Shown: in pieces, positions 1 through 9,374 of the stretch
How the letters are laid out: each line of letters opens with the position of its first letter
Numbering within the stretch: position 1 is the first letter of the stretch
Assembly (NCBI GenBank): GCA_021776915.1
Contig: JAIQZU010000082.1
Coordinates: 33,579-97,578 of the forward strand
DNA: 64,000 nt
Reading direction: 5' to 3'
DNA from: Candidatus Scalindua sp.
GTDB taxonomy: Bacteria; Planctomycetota; Brocadiia; Brocadiales; Scalinduaceae
Notes under the pieces: generated by a model
The model's input: the letters and a program-made list of their open reading frames with translations, nothing else
Told to the model about the DNA's origin: nothing
The model's database searches: none
Program-made: the position numbers and the translations under genes

Positions 1-850
1 TCTCATACTCTTTCCAAACGGCAAGAAACGCCTTTGTATCTCCTGTTGCCTCGTTTATCCTCTTTATTTTATATCCTTCTGCCTCACTAATCGCCTGTTC
101 CTTTTTTCCCATTGCAGCCGGTATAACCTTGTTCCTCCTTCCCTCAGCTTCATTTGTAATCTGATCTCTCAATTGCACCGCCTTGTTTACAGCATCAAAG
201 GCATCCTTAACCTGTCCCGGCGGATTGACGCCTTTCAGATTTACCGCCTGCACATCGATTCCACAGCCATATGAGTCAAGTATTGTTTCTATTTCAGTTT
301 CTGCAACACCCTCTATTTGCCTTCTTCCTATAGTCAGTACCTCATCAATGGACTTGTCACCTACAATCCTTCTCATCACAGCTTCGGAGACATCCCTTAT
401 AGCACTTTTCACATCCCTCACATTAAAAAGAAACTCTTTCAGATCTTTAATCTTATATCTTACTACCCAATGCACCTCGGCACAATTTCTGTCCCCGGTC
501 AACATTAGAGAAACCTCCTGTGCACCTCTAAAATTATAGTCAATCACACTTTCCCTACCAGACCGAAGAGTTCTGTAACCGAATTCCTCATTGTATATAC
601 GCTTAACCTCTCCAACATATACCCTGTCAATACCAAATGGCAACTTAAAATGTAATCCCGGCCCAACAGTCTCCAGATACTTACCAAACCTCAACATTGC
701 AGCTTCCTCATTTGCCTTTACAGTAAATACAGTAGAGTACCCAAGAATGATAATACCTATAACAATTGCTATGGGTATTATAAACTTCTTAAATGGTTCA
801 AGTTGTATTTTATCAAATTTGAATTCCGGTTGGTCTCCATAACCATTCAT
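1..850 (-). CDS. hflK: HflK-type SPFH/band 7 membrane protein (3' end cut by the window)
   Basis: Reading the minus strand from an ATG at 848-850 gives an open frame that runs off the left edge (about 283 codons). An AAGGTAG ribosome site precedes the start. Residues ~20-40 form one membrane segment (KKFIIPIAIVIGIIILGYS), followed by the SPFH domain with PGLHFKLPFGIDRV, LTGDRNCAEVHWVVRYKI and then the helical flotillin-like part with NPPGQVKDAFDAV, EAEGRRNKVIP and ISEAEGYKIKRINEATGD. These match HflK, which with HflC forms the membrane complex that modulates the FtsH protease. HflC would be expected just beyond the left edge. The family assignment is firm; HflK rather than HflC rests on the N-terminal extension and the NPPGQVKDAFD motif. 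Confidence 0.88.
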   Translation of the reverse strand, partial: MNGYGDQPEFKFDKIQLEPFKKFIIPIAIVIGIIILGYSTVFTVKANEEAAMLRFGKYLETVGPGLHFKLPFGIDRVYVGEVKRIYNEEFGYRTLRSGRESVIDYNFRGAQEVSLMLTGDRNCAEVHWVVRYKIKDLKEFLFNVRDVKSAIRDVSEAVMRRIVGDKSIDEVLTIGRRQIEGVAETEIETILDSYGCGIDVQAVNLKGVNPPGQVKDAFDAVNKAVQLRDQITNEAEGRRNKVIPAAMGKKEQAISEAEGYKIKRINEATGDTKAFLAVWKEYE

Positions 851-1017
851 AATCTACCTTTCAGACAATTGTTCAAGTGTTATTATAACAAGCACTTACG
901 ATCAATAAATTCCATTAGCGTGTCCCTGTGCTGATAACTGTAATACTACAAGCAATATCTATGAGTGTCAAGCTTATTATAATAATCAGAGCAAGTTACA
1001 CGTATCCATCTTTTGAT

Positions 1018-2025
1018 TTATATGATTCTGGTAATTTCGTCTACTTCAAAAAAAGGCAAATCACTCGCCTCTCTGTTTCTAATTATTTTCAGGCCATCCT
1101 CTTTATCAGTCAATTTGCCAATTACCGAACACTCAATACCATTTTCCGCAAGTTTACTTAACACAGATTCTCTGTCATCAGGGTTTATTACTATTAATAA
1201 CGCACCGGAAGCTATAACGCCCATCGGATCAAGATTATACTCAGAGCATAAAACCCTCGCTTCATCCAGGCACTTAATCTTCTCTTCATAAATTATAACA
1301 CCTGTGTTCGATACCCTTGCAAGTTCGAATAATCCTGTTGCCAGGCCTCCCTCTGTAGGGTCGTGCATCGCATGAATATCAGCCGCTTGATTTGCGATAA
1401 GAGCCTCCTTTACAACGCTGATCCCTGGATCATGCAAAAAGTTCTGAACTTTCCTGACAAACAAATTTCCATATTTTACAGACAACTCCTTTTCTTTTTC
1501 TCTCGCAAGAAGCGCCATCCCCTCGATTGCAATACCCTTGGTCAATATAATATCATCTCCCACCTTCGCATTTGAATTCTGCACTAATTTTCCTTTATCC
1601 ACCTCGCCAAGCATATGCCCTGATACTATAGGCCTATCCAACCCCTGAGTAATTTCTGTATGTCCGCCACAAAGAACTATCCCTAATTCTTCAGCAGCCA
1701 TTTCAATATCGTGGAATATTTCCTCAACCAGTTTGCTATCCGTTTTGTTTTCCGGCAGGAAGATTGACGCAAGAAGCCACTTTGGCGCCCCCCCCATAGT
1801 TGCAATATCGTTTGCGTTTACATTAACCGTATACCATCCAATCTTATAAGATGTAAATGTAATGGGGTCAGTTGTTGCAATAAGATACTTATCTCCAAAA
1901 TCTATTACCGCAGCATCTTCACCAACCTTCGGGCCTACAATAACCCGTGGATCTCTATTTTTAACAGCACCCAGTAATTCGCCAAGGAGATTTGTATTTA
2001 ACTTGCCAACTGGAAATGTATTCAT
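1018..2025 (-). CDS. AIR synthase-related protein (HypE/ThiL/PurM-like superfamily)
   Basis: 335 residues with the AIR-synthase fold signatures: GPKVGEDAAVIDF near residue 31 (ATP/Mg site), NDIATMGGAPKW near 72, GGHTEIT near 120 and HDPTEGGLATGL near 220. It is closest in layout to HypE, but it lacks the C-terminal PRIC motif whose cysteine HypE carbamoylates, and no hyp genes are nearby, so a hydrogenase-maturation role is not supported. It is an ATP-using enzyme of unknown substrate. It lies upstream of hflK on the same strand with a ~170-bp gap, so co-transcription is uncertain. Confidence 0.8.
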   Translation of the reverse strand: MNTFPVGKLNTNLLGELLGAVKNRDPRVIVGPKVGEDAAVIDFGDKYLIATTDPITFTSYKIGWYTVNVNANDIATMGGAPKWLLASIFLPENKTDSKLVEEIFHDIEMAAEELGIVLCGGHTEITQGLDRPIVSGHMLGEVDKGKLVQNSNAKVGDDIILTKGIAIEGMALLAREKEKELSVKYGNLFVRKVQNFLHDPGISVVKEALIANQAADIHAMHDPTEGGLATGLFELARVSNTGVIIYEEKIKCLDEARVLCSEYNLDPMGVIASGALLIVINPDDRESVLSKLAENGIECSVIGKLTDKEDGLKIIRNREASDLPFFEVDEITRII

Positions 2026-2088
2026 TTGCCTTTAATTAAGGAATTTAGGGATTGCAATGATACTATTTATGCCCTCAATCCATCATAA

Positions 2089-2195
2089 TAAGTTTGAAGT
2101 TTAAAGTGAACTAAAGTTGCGGAAACCACGCTAAGCGTGGTAACAGTTTATCTGACTTTAGGCGCTTTTAGTTCACTTCAAACTTTAGACACTTT
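2089..2195. repeat. Imperfect inverted repeat with inner hairpin
   Basis: Left arm AGTTTGAAGT...GTGAACTAAAG (2091-2116) pairs with the right arm CTTTTAGTTCACTTCAAACT (2165-2184), with a 5-nt bulge. Between them sits a perfect small hairpin CCACGC-TAA-GCGTGG at 2126-2140. A diverged relative lies at 3041-3106, so this is an interspersed palindromic repeat rather than a single terminator. Confidence 0.6.
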
Positions 2196-2255
2196 TATTA
2201 AGTATCGAGTTTCCCCAATCCCTTAATTCCTAAATTCTTTAATCCCTAAATTTCT

Positions 2256-2954
2256 TTAAATCAAGTCTCTTATATCTCTCAATCCCAATTTTTCACGGCT
2301 TGCAAATGGCTCCCCATATTGCTTTCCAATCAATGACCCATAATACTGACCGTATGAATGCAATTGCCTATTCACATCTTTCCATCTATCTTCATTAAAT
2401 ACAAATTGGGACTTATATGATTTGACTACTTCAACCTTGCTTTCAAATTCATCACTAATATCAATAATAAAGGCCGGCTCCAGATGCACCCTCTGATGAG
2501 ACCACAGATAATAAAGAATACGCCCGGGATACCACGGTTCTCCCGCTAAATCGGTTTTTGTCAGCTTTGCATAGAATCTTGCCGCCTCACCAATCTGTGT
2601 TGCCTGTATATGATCAGGGTGGGCATCTTCCCAATAAGGTAAAAACATGATGCCAGGCCTCACCCTGCGAATAACCTCGGCTACCGCATTTCTCGATTCT
2701 GTATTGTCAAAAAGATAACGGTTTGGCAGTCCCAGTGTTGTTCTGCCTGTTACGCCAAGTAAGGCAGTTGCATCTTTGCATTCTACACTCCTTATTTCCG
2801 GAGTACCATGCGGAGTGGGCTCCCCGTTTGTAAGGTCTAGAATATGAACTTCATGACCAAGTTTCAGGAATTTTATTATACTGCCACCCATCCCCCCCTC
2901 AACGTCATCAGGATGTGGGCCTATAGCGAGAACTTTTATTTTCTTATCCGGCAT
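2256..2954 (-). CDS. PIG-L/LmbE family deacetylase
   Basis: 232 residues. The N-terminal motif IGPHPDDVEGGMGGSI (near residue 12) is the zinc-binding HPDD signature of PIG-L/LmbE enzymes, and HPDHIQATQIG near 113 supplies the second zinc histidine. The family removes N-acetyl groups from GlcNAc-type sugars, as in BshB in bacillithiol synthesis and MshB in mycothiol synthesis. The layout resembles BshB1, but BshA and BshC are not in the window, so the substrate is open. It is a cytoplasmic, single gene between two copies of an interspersed palindromic repeat. Confidence 0.85.
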   Translation of the reverse strand: MPDKKIKVLAIGPHPDDVEGGMGGSIIKFLKLGHEVHILDLTNGEPTPHGTPEIRSVECKDATALLGVTGRTTLGLPNRYLFDNTESRNAVAEVIRRVRPGIMFLPYWEDAHPDHIQATQIGEAARFYAKLTKTDLAGEPWYPGRILYYLWSHQRVHLEPAFIIDISDEFESKVEVVKSYKSQFVFNEDRWKDVNRQLHSYGQYYGSLIGKQYGEPFASREKLGLRDIRDLI

Positions 2955-3012
2955 TATATTATTACTTGTTTGAGAAAGTTTTTTGAGTCTCAGAAAAAGT
3001 CAAAAGTGCCTA

Positions 3013-3115
3013 CCCGCCTGCCAATCAGTTCGGGCAGGAAGTTTGAAGTGAGCTAAAGTTACGGAAAAATATTTTTTTAACTTTAGGCATTTCAGGCACT
3101 TTAAACTGGGAACTT
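3013..3115. repeat. Composite interspersed repeat (REP-like core plus palindrome)
   Basis: 3013-3038 carries the GC-rich core CCCGCCTGCC...TTCGGGCAGG that recurs in variant form at four other places in the window. 3041-3064 (GTTTGAAGTGAGCTAAAG) and 3082-3106 (CTTTAGGCATTTCAGGCAC) are a diverged copy of the palindrome at 2089-2195. Confidence 0.5.
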
Positions 3116-3120
3116 TTATG

Positions 3121-3699
3121 TTAGATATTAAAATAGGTTTGTTTGCCTGAGATTGTGGCATCACTCAGTATATTCTTTTCATTTAAGATGTTTACAGCTT
3201 TTTCAGTAAGAGACTTACTGTTTGTATAAAAGCCAACATACCTTTCGTGATGCTTCTGAGAAGGTACTTCCTGTGCTATCAGCGTAATATGGATATTATG
3301 GTTTTTAATTATTGATATCCAATTCTCGCGAATTATATCCGCATTCTTTGTCAGGACATGAACGTTGTCCGCTACCTTTTCAATAGGTGAGTCTGCGATG
3401 CCTATAATGAATATTTGATCAGCATGACTCGCCAATTTTGCATATCTTTCACTGTGTTCCTTAAATCTGCTTAGTTCCTGATATCCGGAATATAATGTAC
3501 ACCGTTTTTTATGTAACTTCAAGGAGTCTTCGATAACCCTGCTCATCATAAATAATGTTTTCTTTGATGTCGTAAAATGATACTCACCATCAATTGAGTC
3601 TGTATGGAGGTCTTCAAAAAGCAGACTGGGGTCGTGGGATTCTGTTAATGCCCTTACTTCTACTATCAAATCATGAAAAATGTTGTTTTTGTTTAACAT
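3121..3699 (-). CDS. Stand-alone DICT sensory domain protein
   Basis: 192 residues. The stretch SKKTLFMMSRVIEDSLKLHK (residues ~44-63), then CTLYSGYQELSRFKEHSERY and QIFIIGIAD, matches the DICT domain found in cyanobacterial-type signalling proteins next to GGDEF, HD or two-component modules. Here it stands alone, without an output domain. DICT is thought to sense light or bind a small ligand; that is family knowledge, not visible here. It sits 29 bp downstream of the iron-sulfur membrane gene on the same strand and may be co-transcribed with it. Confidence 0.65.
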   Translation of the reverse strand: MLNKNNIFHDLIVEVRALTESHDPSLLFEDLHTDSIDGEYHFTTSKKTLFMMSRVIEDSLKLHKKRCTLYSGYQELSRFKEHSERYAKLASHADQIFIIGIADSPIEKVADNVHVLTKNADIIRENWISIIKNHNIHITLIAQEVPSQKHHERYVGFYTNSKSLTEKAVNILNEKNILSDATISGKQTYFNI

Positions 3700-3728
3700 A
3701 GATAAATCAACAACAGAAAGAAGCTAAT

Positions 3729-5024
3729 TTATTCAACTTTAAACTCTCCCTGCTTATGTTCATACTTAGGATTATCTAAGTCTGATATTCTTTCCATATA
3801 TTCCGGCAATGGTATGTTATTGTACCAGTATCCGGTAACACGCGCCGTATTCATAAATATTACGAATAAACCAACAACCAAGCCGGCATAAACAGCGTAA
3901 TGTATCTTCCTGCCATATCCCAGAAGCTTCATATCAAGAGTATCGTCTACAGGGCACGAATCAACACAATCGTAACATCCCAGACATTCCGGATTATAAA
4001 CGGTATTCTTTTTCTCTACTTCAATATGTACCGGACAGGCAACAGTACATTTGCTGCAATCAATACATGTTTTCTTGTTTCTAACTATTCTAAACACACT
4101 GGCCCATCCTAAAACGCCAACCAGGGCACCATAAGGGCAAAAATATCTACACCAGTAATTCTTTGTGAAAAAGGAAAAGACGAAAATAATCGATAATATA
4201 ATTGCTGCAAGCATAGACATATCGGTAAAAAATTTCAGCATCCTGACATCTGCAACCTTCATAAATGGAACATTCGTAAACATTATTTCAAGCTGTTGCG
4301 CAGGCATCTTAATCACAATAGTAACTGCAAAAAAAGCGAGTATAGAATATTTCCATGCACGCGCAATAGAATCTTCCACACGTGCAGGCCATATTTTCCT
4401 TGGAAGAGCAAAAGGTATAATAATGGCTGCAATCATAAGAGGATAAATAAACTTCATATTTGGCGAGCCGAATGATGCAAAACTTATAATATCAAGGAGC
4501 ATCAAAGCAACTATCGGAGTAGAAATCATGCTGAGGCCGCATGTAAGTTTTACAGGAAATGCTTCTACCCAATATTTAACACCCTTATTGAACTTGGATT
4601 TTATGCGGTCTCCAATCCTCCATGCCCATTCCGACATTGTACCGGCAGGGCATATCCAACTGCAAAAGCCCCTTTGAAAAAGAAAAGAGGTTAGCAATAT
4701 TGCCGCAAAAATAATAAAGCCTGCCGGATGCAAAGGGTCAACCTTGCCAGTACCCAGAAAATACTTGAGACCCATAAAGGCTCCTATAGGCAAAAATGCC
4801 TCTACCCCTGGCGGCCTGGGTACAAAGACAGTAGCACCGCCGGTTTCACAGTATCTTACAAATAAATAAAACATCCACCCTATGTATATTGTTAAAACAA
4901 AGAATGAAATCTGTGACATCCATCTGAATCTTAGAGAAGTCATCCATGATAACGATTTACGTTTCTTCTTAGATACATTTGATGAGTCAGATTTCTGTAT
5001 AGATTTCTCATTCTGTGAAGCCAA
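3729..5024 (-). CDS. NapH/CcoG/NosR-like membrane protein with 4Fe-4S clusters
   Basis: 431 residues. After a basic cytoplasmic N-terminus come membrane segments at ~38-58, 103-118, 160-180, 190-207 and 220-240, and one near 385-400. Two CxxxCP motifs, CSWICPAG (~121) and CRYFCPYG (~292), mark the polyferredoxin membrane family. A di-cluster ferredoxin module follows (CIDCSKCTVACP and CLGCYDCVDSCP, ~320-362). Such proteins pass electrons between the quinone pool and periplasmic or assembly partners (NapH, NosR C-terminus, CcoG). No nap, nos or cco genes are in view, so the partner is unknown. An alanine-free basic head (KKKRKSL) argues for cytoplasmic ferredoxin sites. Confidence 0.8.
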   Translation of the reverse strand: MASQNEKSIQKSDSSNVSKKKRKSLSWMTSLRFRWMSQISFFVLTIYIGWMFYLFVRYCETGGATVFVPRPPGVEAFLPIGAFMGLKYFLGTGKVDPLHPAGFIIFAAILLTSFLFQRGFCSWICPAGTMSEWAWRIGDRIKSKFNKGVKYWVEAFPVKLTCGLSMISTPIVALMLLDIISFASFGSPNMKFIYPLMIAAIIIPFALPRKIWPARVEDSIARAWKYSILAFFAVTIVIKMPAQQLEIMFTNVPFMKVADVRMLKFFTDMSMLAAIILSIIFVFSFFTKNYWCRYFCPYGALVGVLGWASVFRIVRNKKTCIDCSKCTVACPVHIEVEKKNTVYNPECLGCYDCVDSCPVDDTLDMKLLGYGRKIHYAVYAGLVVGLFVIFMNTARVTGYWYNNIPLPEYMERISDLDNPKYEHKQGEFKVE

Positions 5025-5327
5025 GTCGCACCTCCATTCTTAATGATAAGCACGTAACCCATTAAAGTGCATACCAATGTAATATTTTTCTATTTTTACC
5101 ATATTATTCACCTGTTTCCTGCTTAAAATATATCATAAGCCGTGACAAGGAAGTGTCAAGTATTTTGTTTAATTCACACTTTCACTCAAACAATCACTTG
5201 TTGATGAGAAACAAAGAGCATCATTGTTCGGTTGTGTTCATGCATGATATTATAACTTGAGTTTATATAAAAAGCTGTTAGAATGAGTTCGTTAAATTCG
5301 ATATTAACAATTATATACAGCCTTTAA
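5025..5327. other. Divergent intergenic region, no gene seen
   Basis: AT-rich 303-bp space between the divergent iron-sulfur gene and ispG. It must hold promoters for both, but I see no clear -35/-10 pair, riboswitch or terminator. ispG has no Shine-Dalgarno sequence directly in front of its ATG. Confidence 0.5.
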
Positions 5328-6377
5328 ATGTTAAATAGACGTAAAACAAGAACAGTCATGGTTGGTTCAGTAGCGATTGGTGGTAATGCACCAATCGCTA
5401 TTCAATCAATGACAAATACTCACACAGACGACATCGAGGCAACAGTAAAGCAGATCCACGAACTGGAAGCACTTAAGTGCAATATTATCAGGGTTGCAGT
5501 TCCTGATGTTAAAACAGTAAAATGCCTTGGTGAAATCAAAAAGAGGATAAACATACCACTGGTCGCAGACATACATTTTGGACATAATCTAGCCATAGAA
5601 GCCATCAAACAAGGTGTAGACAAAATTCGTATCAATCCCGGCAATATGAAAAAGAAAGATAAGCTGGAGGAAATTGTACACCTTGCAAAGGACAAAGGTA
5701 TCCCCATTCGAATAGGAGTTAATTCCGGTTCTATCAGAAGCAATGATGGACATGAAGAGGATCTTGTCGAATTAATGGTTAAGACAACATTAAGATATTG
5801 TGAACATTTCGAGTCATTGGGTTTTAAGGATATAATTGTCTCATTGAAGGCATCGGATGTACAGAAAACAATGGATGCATACAGGTCTATAGCGAAACAA
5901 TGTGACTATCCCCTGCATCTCGGTATTACGGCTGCAGGCGCACCGGATGACGCAATAATAAAATCCGCAATCGGTATTGGGGGTATGCTTTCAGAAGGAA
6001 TTGGAGATACGCTGAGAGTCTCTTTTACAGGCCCTCCTCATCAGGAAGTAATGGCAGGTTATAAGATTCTGGAAGCGCTTGGACTATCGAAAAGAACGGA
6101 CGCAGAAATAATATCGTGTCCCACCTGTGGGCGCTGCGAAATAGATCTTCTGAACATTGTTAATGAAGTAAAGAAGAGGCTCCCTTCTCAAAAAAGATCT
6201 GTACAGATTGCCGTTATGGGATGTATTGTTAACGGCCCCGGAGAGGCGATGGAGGCAGACATAGGGATTGCCGGCGGAAAAGGCGTCGGCTTTTTATTTA
6301 AAAAAGGCGAAAAAATAAGAAAGATTCCAGAAAGTGAAATGGTTTCTACATTGCTGGAAGAAATCGAAACGATATAA
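5328..6377 (+). CDS. ispG: 4-hydroxy-3-methylbut-2-enyl diphosphate synthase
   Basis: 349 residues, the normal length of bacterial IspG without the plant-type insert. The protein begins MLNRRKTRTVMVGSVAIGG and has QSMTNTHTDD, ADIHFGHNLA and RINPGN in the TIM barrel. The C-terminal 4Fe-4S domain has CPTCGRCEIDL (~264) and MGCIVNGPGEA (~297), giving the three cluster cysteines. It converts MEcPP to HMBPP in the MEP isoprenoid pathway. It starts an operon with dxr (2-bp gap) and rseP. The start is chosen because the preceding residues match the family N-terminus, although no ribosome site is visible. Confidence 0.97.
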   Translation: MLNRRKTRTVMVGSVAIGGNAPIAIQSMTNTHTDDIEATVKQIHELEALKCNIIRVAVPDVKTVKCLGEIKKRINIPLVADIHFGHNLAIEAIKQGVDKIRINPGNMKKKDKLEEIVHLAKDKGIPIRIGVNSGSIRSNDGHEEDLVELMVKTTLRYCEHFESLGFKDIIVSLKASDVQKTMDAYRSIAKQCDYPLHLGITAAGAPDDAIIKSAIGIGGMLSEGIGDTLRVSFTGPPHQEVMAGYKILEALGLSKRTDAEIISCPTCGRCEIDLLNIVNEVKKRLPSQKRSVQIAVMGCIVNGPGEAMEADIGIAGGKGVGFLFKKGEKIRKIPESEMVSTLLEEIETI

Positions 6378-6379
6378 AT

Positions 6380-7528
6380 ATGAAGAATGTCGTCATCCTC
6401 GGATCAACCGGTTCAATAGGTAAAAGTGCTCTGGACGTTATAAGAAACCTGAAGCATAAATATAAGGTTGTGGCATTGTCGGCAAATTCACAATGGGAAT
6501 TATTATCGAAACAGGTTAACGAGTTTAAGCCGGAAAGTGTATCACTTGCGGATGAAAGATGTGTAGAGTCACTAAGAAATAGCCTATCAGGCAATACTGT
6601 ACAAATTCTTAATGGCAAAGACAGTGTCAGGGAGATGGTTTCCAAAGAAAATGTAGACATAGTCCTTTCGGCTATAGTGGGAGCAGCAGGACTTCCTGCT
6701 GCTATTGAAGTAGTTAAAAACAGAAAAACCCTCGCCCTGGCAAATAAAGAAGCTTTAGTTATGGCGGGTGGGTTGATTATGCCTATGGCAAAAGAGAATG
6801 GTACGAGCATCATCCCTGTTGATAGCGAACACAGTGCAGTGCTTCAGGCATTAAGGGCAGGACATCGTGATGAGGTAAAAAAAATTATAATTACGGCCTC
6901 CGGAGGGCCGTTTCGCAATCACCAGAAGGAGAAGCTGTCGGAAGTCACAAGAGAAGAAGCACTAAACCACCCAACATGGAACATGGGGAAGAAAATAACA
7001 ATTGACTCCGCAACATTGATGAATAAAGCCCTTGAAGTAATTGAAGCAAAATGGCTTTTTGGCCTGGACGCTACTCAGATAGAGGTGGTCATACACCCTG
7101 AGTCAATAATCCATTCGCTTGTAGAGTTCTGTGACGGTTCTGTCATCGCACAAATGGGATTACCTGATATGAAGGTGCCTATACAATTCGCACTGACATA
7201 CCCTGACAGAGAAAACGGCAATGTCAAATCACTTGACCTTGCAAAGCTGGGCACTCTTAATTTCCAAAAGCCGGATATGGACAAATTCCCGGCATTAAGA
7301 TTAGGATACGAAGTAGTTGAAAAAGGCGGTACTATGGGCGCTACATTTAACGCAGCAAACGAAGTAGCTGTCCAGGCATTTTTAGATAATAAAATCAAAT
7401 TTACAGATATCACAAAGGCGGTAGAACACGTTATGAAAGAACATAATTTTATAAATGACCCCACTTTACAGGATATCATAGATGCGGACGAATACGCTCG
7501 CAAGGAGACGAAAACATGCCTATCATAG
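6380..7528 (+). CDS. dxr: 1-deoxy-D-xylulose 5-phosphate reductoisomerase
   Basis: 382 residues. The NADPH motif GSTGSIGKSALDVI is at residue ~7, ANKEALVMAGG at ~122, the metal-binding DSEHSAV at ~146, and TASGGPFR and NHPTWNMGKKITIDSAT follow, all typical of Dxr (IspC). It makes MEP from DXP, the committed step of the non-mevalonate pathway. It lies between ispG and rseP and overlaps rseP by 13 nt, so the three genes are translated from one message. The dxr-rseP order is common in bacteria. Confidence 0.97.
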   Translation: MKNVVILGSTGSIGKSALDVIRNLKHKYKVVALSANSQWELLSKQVNEFKPESVSLADERCVESLRNSLSGNTVQILNGKDSVREMVSKENVDIVLSAIVGAAGLPAAIEVVKNRKTLALANKEALVMAGGLIMPMAKENGTSIIPVDSEHSAVLQALRAGHRDEVKKIIITASGGPFRNHQKEKLSEVTREEALNHPTWNMGKKITIDSATLMNKALEVIEAKWLFGLDATQIEVVIHPESIIHSLVEFCDGSVIAQMGLPDMKVPIQFALTYPDRENGNVKSLDLAKLGTLNFQKPDMDKFPALRLGYEVVEKGGTMGATFNAANEVAVQAFLDNKIKFTDITKAVEHVMKEHNFINDPTLQDIIDADEYARKETKTCLS

Positions 7529-9330
7529 GAATATCATCTAACATTGTTCTAGTAATAATTGGTATAGGTTTACTTATTTTTGTTCATGAGCTTGGACACT
7601 TTTTAGTGGCCAAAAAGATTGGTGTAAGAGTACACGCATTCTCACTTGGATTTGGCCCTGCAATCTTCAGAAAGCAAATAGGTGAAACAGATTACAGGAT
7701 TTCACTCATCCCATTAGGAGGTTACGTAAAACTAGCAGGAGAGCAAAGAGAGGAATCGAACACGGGTGAAGAATGGGAATTTATGTCTAAAAAGCCATGG
7801 CAACGTGCCGCAGTACTCATAGCAGGTGTCTCTTGCAATACAATTTTAGCGTTTGTTGCCTTTATCATTGCTTTCAGGGTCGGAGTCCCTTTCATTACCC
7901 CGGAAATAGGACGTACAATGCCGGGATGGCCTGCCTGGGAAGCCGGCATAAGACCGGGCGACAAAATTGTCAAGATAAATAACGTCTCCGATCCTGATTT
8001 TGAAGATATCTTCATTTCAGTAGCGCTTAATGGTTCTCCTGAAGGCATTAATATGGAGATCGAAAGAGACGATCATGTATTCAACGTAAATGTTGTGCCA
8101 AGATATGACCCTTCAGTTGGTATCCAACGTATAGGAATCGCACCGGCAACCACTCTGGAGGTACACAAGATTTTTGCTATAAAGAACTCAGATGCACCTG
8201 CTCAGAATTCTGGATTGCAGGTTAAAGATAAGATACTGGAAGTCAACGGTAAAAAGATCACTACAGAAGATGATTTTAGAGAGATAGAACAGACAAACCC
8301 AGGCAAAGAGGTTATCCTTACCGTATTACGCAATGATACAATAGTAGACTTAAAGGTTACTCCATCAGTTGTCTCCAGATGGATGATAGGGCTTTCATGT
8401 GCTACAACAAAGCTTGATGGCGTAAAGCAGGATAGCCTGGGACATTCACTGGGACTGCAAAAAGGAGATAAGATAGTTAAAGTAAACTCGCAGGAGGTTC
8501 AAGGCTTTACAGAATTAATAAACACAATAAATGATTCACCAGATGGAATAGTCACATTACAGGTTGCAAGAGGCAATAACACAAAATACATAAAATTAAC
8601 AAAATCCGGAGAAGAAACAGTAAAGGAATTAGCAGAAGGCATCTTCCCTCACTATGGATTGATAGTAGATTCAACGGTAGAAGGTTTTCCTGCTGAAAAA
8701 ATTGGCATAAAACCCGGCGATACTATCACATCAATTGGAGGAGAAAATGTTTCAGAATGGAATCAGCTATTAACATTAGTTACCGCCAGTCAGGGCAAAC
8801 AATTTGAGATCTCGTGGATGCACAATTACGAAACGATCACCAAGACAATTATACCTAAGAAAAACGAAAAAAATGCACAGGGATTGCTAGGGATTAAGTT
8901 CAAAGAAAAAAAGATAATACGAAAATATGGCTTAGCCAAATCATGTATTGTGGGTACGCATAAAACGATAGTGAATATCAAAAGAATCTACATGACCATA
9001 CAGGGATTTGTATCTAAGAAATTATCAACAAAGGCATTAGGAGGCCCTGTACTTATCGCTCAGGCCTCTTATGAATCTGCAAAATCCGGGATTGGCAAGC
9101 TCATGTATTTCATGGCTATCATCAGCATTAACCTGGCTGTCATCAATATACTTCCTATCCCTGTACTGGATGGTGGACATCTTCTGTTCCTTGGTATTGA
9201 AAAAATCAAGGGTTCTCCCATAAGTGAAAAAACAATGGCAATTGCAAACTACATCGGCTTGGGATTAATACTCTCCCTTATGATCTATGCTACCAAGAAT
9301 GACATCATGAGGCTTTTTAATATACTCTGA
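7516..9330 (+). CDS. rseP: RseP-type site-2 intramembrane protease with four PDZ-like domains
   Basis: 604 residues against ~450 for E. coli RseP. The catalytic HELGH is at residues 24-28 inside the first membrane helix, and the second metal motif LDGGHLLF is near residue 555 in the C-terminal membrane part. Between them I count four PDZ-like units, each recognisable by a GxxxGDKIxxxN-type core: GIRPGDKIVKINN (~155), GLQVKDKILEVNG (~232), GLQKGDKIVKVNS (~311) and GIKPGDTITSIGG (~393). Family members cut membrane-anchored anti-sigma factors after a first cleavage, with the PDZ domains gating access. AAGGAG lies 8 nt before the ATG. The start overlaps dxr, implying coupled translation. Confidence 0.92.
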   Translation: MPIIGISSNIVLVIIGIGLLIFVHELGHFLVAKKIGVRVHAFSLGFGPAIFRKQIGETDYRISLIPLGGYVKLAGEQREESNTGEEWEFMSKKPWQRAAVLIAGVSCNTILAFVAFIIAFRVGVPFITPEIGRTMPGWPAWEAGIRPGDKIVKINNVSDPDFEDIFISVALNGSPEGINMEIERDDHVFNVNVVPRYDPSVGIQRIGIAPATTLEVHKIFAIKNSDAPAQNSGLQVKDKILEVNGKKITTEDDFREIEQTNPGKEVILTVLRNDTIVDLKVTPSVVSRWMIGLSCATTKLDGVKQDSLGHSLGLQKGDKIVKVNSQEVQGFTELINTINDSPDGIVTLQVARGNNTKYIKLTKSGEETVKELAEGIFPHYGLIVDSTVEGFPAEKIGIKPGDTITSIGGENVSEWNQLLTLVTASQGKQFEISWMHNYETITKTIIPKKNEKNAQGLLGIKFKEKKIIRKYGLAKSCIVGTHKTIVNIKRIYMTIQGFVSKKLSTKALGGPVLIAQASYESAKSGIGKLMYFMAIISINLAVINILPIPVLDGGHLLFLGIEKIKGSPISEKTMAIANYIGLGLILSLMIYATKNDIMRLFNIL

Positions 9331-9361
9331 TCCCCCTGATTCCACATTTATTAAAGGGGGA
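9331..9361. terminator. Hairpin between convergent genes
   Basis: TCCCCCT (9331-9337) pairs with AGGGGGA (9355-9361) around a 17-nt loop between rseP and the convergent acyltransferase gene. There is no clean U-tract, so its use as a terminator is uncertain. Confidence 0.35.
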
Positions 9362-9374
9362 GGACAGAAAAATC

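Noticed and set aside
183..842. Plus-strand frames of 118, 63 and 83 residues
   Set aside because: They lie opposite the hflK gene, lack ribosome sites and have shadow-type composition.
1018..2025. hypE
   Set aside because: Fold fits, but the C-terminal PRIC cysteine and all other hydrogenase-maturation genes are missing.
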